A DNA stretch of 16,146 nt from Chitinophaga pinensis (GTDB lineage Bacteria > Bacteroidota > Bacteroidia > SXHM01), in the NCBI GenBank assembly GCA_945889235.1, contig CAMDBK010000036.1:1-16146 (forward strand). Reading direction: 5' to 3'. The notes beneath the pieces were generated by a model. That model made no database searches, had not been told where the DNA came from, and saw only the letters and a list, made by a program, of their open reading frames with translations. This document shows positions 13,115 to 16,146 of this stretch, in pieces (positions within the stretch are counted from its first letter, which is position 1; each line of letters begins with the position of its first letter). The translations under genes and the position numbers were made by a program.

Positions 13115-14797
13115 ATGAAAAAGCTAAAAGATTTATCACTAAGAACCAAAGGAATTTTGCTTGCCGTAATTTTCTCAGGCATAGCATTACTCAATTCTTC
13201 CTACGTTGACAACTACTTTGAAATAACCAAAAACCTCGACATTTTTGTTACGCTGTTCAAAGAACTGAACATGTATTACGTTGATGAAACAAAGCCGGGC
13301 GACCTGATGAAAACAGGCATTGAAGGCATGTTGGAATCGCTGGACCCTTATACCAATTACATTCCCGAATCAGATATTGAAGATTTCCGTTTTATGCAAA
13401 CCGGCCAGTACGGTGGCGTTGGAGCGCTTATCCGCACCAAGGGAAAACAAATTATGATTGCCGAACCTTATGAAGGTTCGCCTGCGCTGAAAGCAGGACT
13501 GGAAGCGGGTGATGTTATTATTGAAGTGGAAGGAAAATCTACCGAAGGAAAATCTACGGAAGACATCAGCAAAATTTTAAAAGGCCAGCCCGGAACGGAA
13601 GTACATCTTGTTATTAAACGCGATGGCCTTGATAAACCCATTGTAAAAAACATTATGCGCGAAGAAATAAAAGTGAAAGCAGTTCCGCATTTTGAGATGC
13701 TGAATAATGAAGTGGGCTACATCAAACTCAACAGTTTTACTGATAAATGCACCGAAGAAGTGCAAGATGCGTTTAAAGAACTGAAAGAAAAAAACGGGAT
13801 GAAACAATTGGTGCTAGACCTGCGCGGTAACCCGGGCGGACTGCTGAATGAAGCAGTAAGTCTCTGCAATCTTTTTGTTGAAAAAGGGCAGTTAGTGGTA
13901 AGCACAAAAGGAAAAGTAAAGGAGTGGGAAAAAACATACAAAGCTGCCAACACCGCATTAGACCTGGATATTCCGCTGGTGGTATTGGTAAACAGCGGCT
14001 CGGCTTCAGCTTCTGAAATTGTTTCGGGAACTATTCAGGACCTTGACCGTGGCGTAATCATAGGTCAGCGTACCTACGGAAAAGGACTTGTGCAAACAAC
14101 ACGCGCCCTCAGCTATGGTGCTAATCTGAAAGTAACTACTGCAAAATATTACATCCCAAGTGGAAGATGTATTCAGGCATTGGATTACAGCCACCGCAAC
14201 GAAGATGGCAGCGTAGGCAAAGTTCCCGACTCGCTGATGAAAAAATTTACCACAAAAAACGGAAGAGTGGTTTACGATGGTGGCGGTGTTTTACCTGATG
14301 TTGTTTTAGATCCTTCTTCCTATTCAAAGATTGTAATTGCATTAAGTAACAAAAGCCTAATCTTTGATTTTGCCACAAAATACAAACGTGAACATCCTAC
14401 TATTCCTTCGGTAAAAGAATTTCAGATTACAGATGAAATCATGAATCAGTTTACGGCTTACATAGCTGATAAAGACTATGAATATTCAACAAAAAGCGAA
14501 GATCTGGTAAAGCAGTTTAAAGAAACTTCCGAAAAGGAAAAGTATTTTAAACAGGTGGAAAAAGAGTACGAAGCGCTGTCGGCAAAACTCTCACACAATA
14601 AAAACGAAGACCTTGTTACATTTAAAGAAGAAATAAAAGAATTGCTGAAATCAGAATTGGTTTCGCGCTATTACTACCAGAAAGGCCGCGTGGAATCAAT
14701 GCTGGACAATGACCCCGATGTAAAAGAAGCACTCACTATTCTTGCCGACAAAGCAAAATATTCTTCCCTGCTTACCGGTCCGGGAAAAAGCAAATAA
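13115..14797 (+). CDS. S41 family carboxyl-terminal processing peptidase (CtpA-like)
   Basis: 560 residues. A single N-terminal hydrophobic segment (13-28) serves as uncleaved anchor or signal, placing the enzyme in the periplasm. A PDZ domain covers about 95-185: QYGGVGALI, EPYEGSPALKAGLEAGDVI, then KILKGQPGTEVHLVI. The S41 catalytic core follows: LVLDLRGNPGGLLNEAV (232-248), the nucleophile Ser298 in SGSASASE (294-301), and Lys323 with Gln327 in YGKGLVQ. The 25-residue Ser-Lys spacing equals that of E. coli Prc, giving a complete Ser-Lys dyad. A helical, charged C-terminal region (about 400-560) resembles tails I recall from Bacteroidota homologs. Such proteases cleave or degrade envelope proteins from the C-terminal end; the substrate is unknown. 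The ATG at 13115 leads straight into a Lys-rich start and the membrane segment. Confidence 0.94.
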   Translation: MKKLKDLSLRTKGILLAVIFSGIALLNSSYVDNYFEITKNLDIFVTLFKELNMYYVDETKPGDLMKTGIEGMLESLDPYTNYIPESDIEDFRFMQTGQYGGVGALIRTKGKQIMIAEPYEGSPALKAGLEAGDVIIEVEGKSTEGKSTEDISKILKGQPGTEVHLVIKRDGLDKPIVKNIMREEIKVKAVPHFEMLNNEVGYIKLNSFTDKCTEEVQDAFKELKEKNGMKQLVLDLRGNPGGLLNEAVSLCNLFVEKGQLVVSTKGKVKEWEKTYKAANTALDLDIPLVVLVNSGSASASEIVSGTIQDLDRGVIIGQRTYGKGLVQTTRALSYGANLKVTTAKYYIPSGRCIQALDYSHRNEDGSVGKVPDSLMKKFTTKNGRVVYDGGGVLPDVVLDPSSYSKIVIALSNKSLIFDFATKYKREHPTIPSVKEFQITDEIMNQFTAYIADKDYEYSTKSEDLVKQFKETSEKEKYFKQVEKEYEALSAKLSHNKNEDLVTFKEEIKELLKSELVSRYYYQKGRVESMLDNDPDVKEALTILADKAKYSSLLTGPGKSK

Positions 14798-14809
14798 AAA
14801 ATAAAACAG

Positions 14810-16060
14810 GTGCAGCTAATCCGGAAATACTTCGGTAATACATCGGATGCGCTGCTGTTCGTTTCGCTTATTTATGTTGCGGTAGTTATGCCGTTTCAAA
14901 AGCCTGAAGTTCCTATTTGGCCCGGTGTTGCAATGATGACAGTGGCTTGGTTGTTTTCAGGTAATCTGAAAAATAAAATTCAATTTTTTTTTGGGAACAG
15001 AAATGCAATTATTTTTTCTGCGCTGTATCTCTTTTATTGTTTCGGATATTTTTATTCTTCAAACACAAACTACGCACAAACCGATCTTTTACTTAAAATA
15101 CCGTTGTTGATTTTTCCGCTGGTTATTACATCTTCTTCTTTAAAAGATAAAACAGATTTTATTCTTAAAACATTTTTAATTGCCTGCTTTATTTCTGCTG
15201 TTGGTTGTATTGTCAGAGCGGGTTACATGACATACACTACAGGCGAAAATTATTTTTATTACTACAAACTATCCTGGTTTTTCCATGTAGGGCATTATGC
15301 TATGTACCTTGCTTTTGCAGCATTTACAACGCTATACTTCCTGTTTTCAGAAAAAGGAAAAACAAATTTTTTTCTTCAGGCCGTATATTGTTCAGCCTTT
15401 GTCTTTTTTACAATTGTAATTATTCTTCTGTCAGCGCGTGCACAGATAATTGCATTTGGTGTTGTGATTGTTTTGGGTGCAATTAACTATATATTTAAAA
15501 AAGAGAACAGGTTAAAAGGCTTGACAATATTAGTATCCACACTTATTATTTCAGTAGCAGCTCTTTATTTAGTTCCGCAAACTCGCGAAAGATTTATGAC
15601 ATCAGAAACAGAAATAAATAGTTTATACACTAAAAATAATACTGACAACTATTACACGCACTTGCGTTTAACCATCTGGCAAACTGGCTTGGAAGTTATT
15701 AAAAAACAACCTTTTTTTGGAGCTGGAACAGGTGATGCAAAAGACGAACTGATAAAAAAAGCAGAAGAAAAAAAGTACGACATCATTGTTAAAAAAAATC
15801 TGAATTATCACAACCAGTTTTTGCAAACATGGGCTGCCATAGGGCTTCCGGGATTACTTGTCTTGCTGCTTTCAATCATTTCAGGAACGGTGTACGCTGT
15901 AAAACAAAAGAAATTTCTTCCTCTTGCATTTTTTATTCTTGTTGTTGTCAGCTTTTTTACCGAGTCAATGCTCGAACGGCAGGCGGGAGTCATTTTCTAT
16001 TCTTTTTTCAGTGCAATACTTATCTTCGCTCACCGCAAAGAAAATGCTGAAATTCTTTAG
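14810..16060 (+). CDS. O-antigen ligase / polymerase-like membrane protein (Wzy_C type)
   Basis: 416 residues, polytopic with about 10-12 hydrophobic segments. Start is a GTG at 14810, 12 nt after the S41 stop; the first ATG, at 14888, would remove most of the first membrane helix, so GTG is preferred. The Wzy_C hallmark loop is present: RLTIWQTGLEVIKKQPFFG (~286-304), then AGTG, a periplasmic stretch, and NYHNQFLQTWAAIGLPG (~332-348) leading into the next helix. An upstream SARAQIIAF (~207-215) has the Arg typical of the family. Such proteins ligate or polymerise lipid-linked glycans at the periplasmic face; WaaL versus Wzy cannot be told apart from sequence alone. The 3' end overlaps a further membrane gene by 17 nt. 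Confidence 0.85.
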   Translation: MQLIRKYFGNTSDALLFVSLIYVAVVMPFQKPEVPIWPGVAMMTVAWLFSGNLKNKIQFFFGNRNAIIFSALYLFYCFGYFYSSNTNYAQTDLLLKIPLLIFPLVITSSSLKDKTDFILKTFLIACFISAVGCIVRAGYMTYTTGENYFYYYKLSWFFHVGHYAMYLAFAAFTTLYFLFSEKGKTNFFLQAVYCSAFVFFTIVIILLSARAQIIAFGVVIVLGAINYIFKKENRLKGLTILVSTLIISVAALYLVPQTRERFMTSETEINSLYTKNNTDNYYTHLRLTIWQTGLEVIKKQPFFGAGTGDAKDELIKKAEEKKYDIIVKKNLNYHNQFLQTWAAIGLPGLLVLLLSIISGTVYAVKQKKFLPLAFFILVVVSFFTESMLERQAGVIFYSFFSAILIFAHRKENAEIL

Positions 16061-16146
16061 ACCTTATCATCCGCAGATATATGTTGCAGGATTGTCGTTG
16101 ACAGTGCTTGGGCTCCCGCTTTCCAAGGTTTTGATAAGCAATTCAA
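16044..16146 (+). CDS. Start of a second membrane protein, possibly another O-antigen-ligase-like protein (partial)
   Basis: Reading from the ATG at 16044, the frame stays open to the window edge (34 codons). The N-terminus MLKFFRPYHPQIYVAG is followed by a hydrophobic stretch, LSLTVLGLPLSKVLISNS. The LGLPLSKVL turn resembles the first helix of Bacteroidota O-antigen-ligase-like proteins, which would make this a tandem pair with the preceding gene. The 17-nt overlap with that gene suggests translational coupling. Too little is visible for a firm family call. Confidence 0.5.
   Translation, partial: MLKFFRPYHPQIYVAGLSLTVLGLPLSKVLISNS

Noticed and set aside
13529..13558. Near-perfect 15-bp tandem repeat (14 of 15 identical) encoding EGKSTEGKST in the PDZ domain of the S41 peptidase
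   Set aside because: PDZ domains of S41 peptidases, as I recall them, have a GKS-x-x-G-x-S-type sequence of the same length here, so the duplication look is probably coincidence and not an expansion.

Overview
The window looks like chromosomal DNA of a member of the phylum Bacteroidota. Evidence: two secreted proteins with type IX secretion (T9SS) type A C-terminal sorting tails; a 1,018-residue DUF2723 membrane protein of the kind typical of this phylum; a DUF6428 protein in an ars operon; promoter boxes of the Bacteroidota TAnnTTTG type; and several short palindromic repeats that I recognise as common in Bacteroidota genomes. I cannot assign a genus. I saw no tRNA, rRNA, CRISPR array, insertion sequence or phage gene.

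Layout. Positions 1-259 (-) hold the start of a secreted cyclophilin. Positions 485-2356 (-) encode a large T9SS-exported protein. Divergent from it, 2425-3003 (+) encodes a small predicted outer-membrane beta-barrel, followed by an RlmI/RlmK-like SAM methyltransferase (3011-3895, +). Convergent to that is a second barrel protein (3892-4938, -), related to the first. Upstream of it lies the DUF2723 glycosyltransferase-like gene (4973-8029, -), which starts with TTG inside an 8-bp degenerate repeat. Divergent again, 8218-9795 (+) encodes a cytochrome c / copper monooxygenase (PHM-like) / T9SS-tail fusion, followed by a small secreted protein (9824-10222). Positions 10290-11532 (-) are an arsR - DUF6428 - arsC operon. 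The rest is on the + strand: a secreted orphan (11710-12204), rnpA-yidD (12326-12921), an S41 processing peptidase (13115-14797), an O-antigen-ligase-like polytopic protein (14810-16060) and the start of another membrane protein (16044 to the edge).

How the genes fit together. Most products act in the envelope: folding (cyclophilin), export to the surface (two T9SS cargoes), outer-membrane barrels, envelope glycosylation or polysaccharide assembly (DUF2723, Wzy_C-like), membrane protein insertion (YidD) and periplasmic proteolysis (S41). The ars genes form a separate detoxification unit with no arsenite exporter beside them.

Most worth following up: (i) the cytochrome-copper monooxygenase fusion with all six PHM copper ligands and its own CxxCH haem site; (ii) palindromic repeats in three co-directional gaps, whose loops are conserved while the stems change in a compensatory way; (iii) a different palindromic repeat translated in frame inside the methyltransferase; (iv) the octamer repeat carrying the TTG start of the DUF2723 gene; (v) the architecture of the ArsR promoter and operator.
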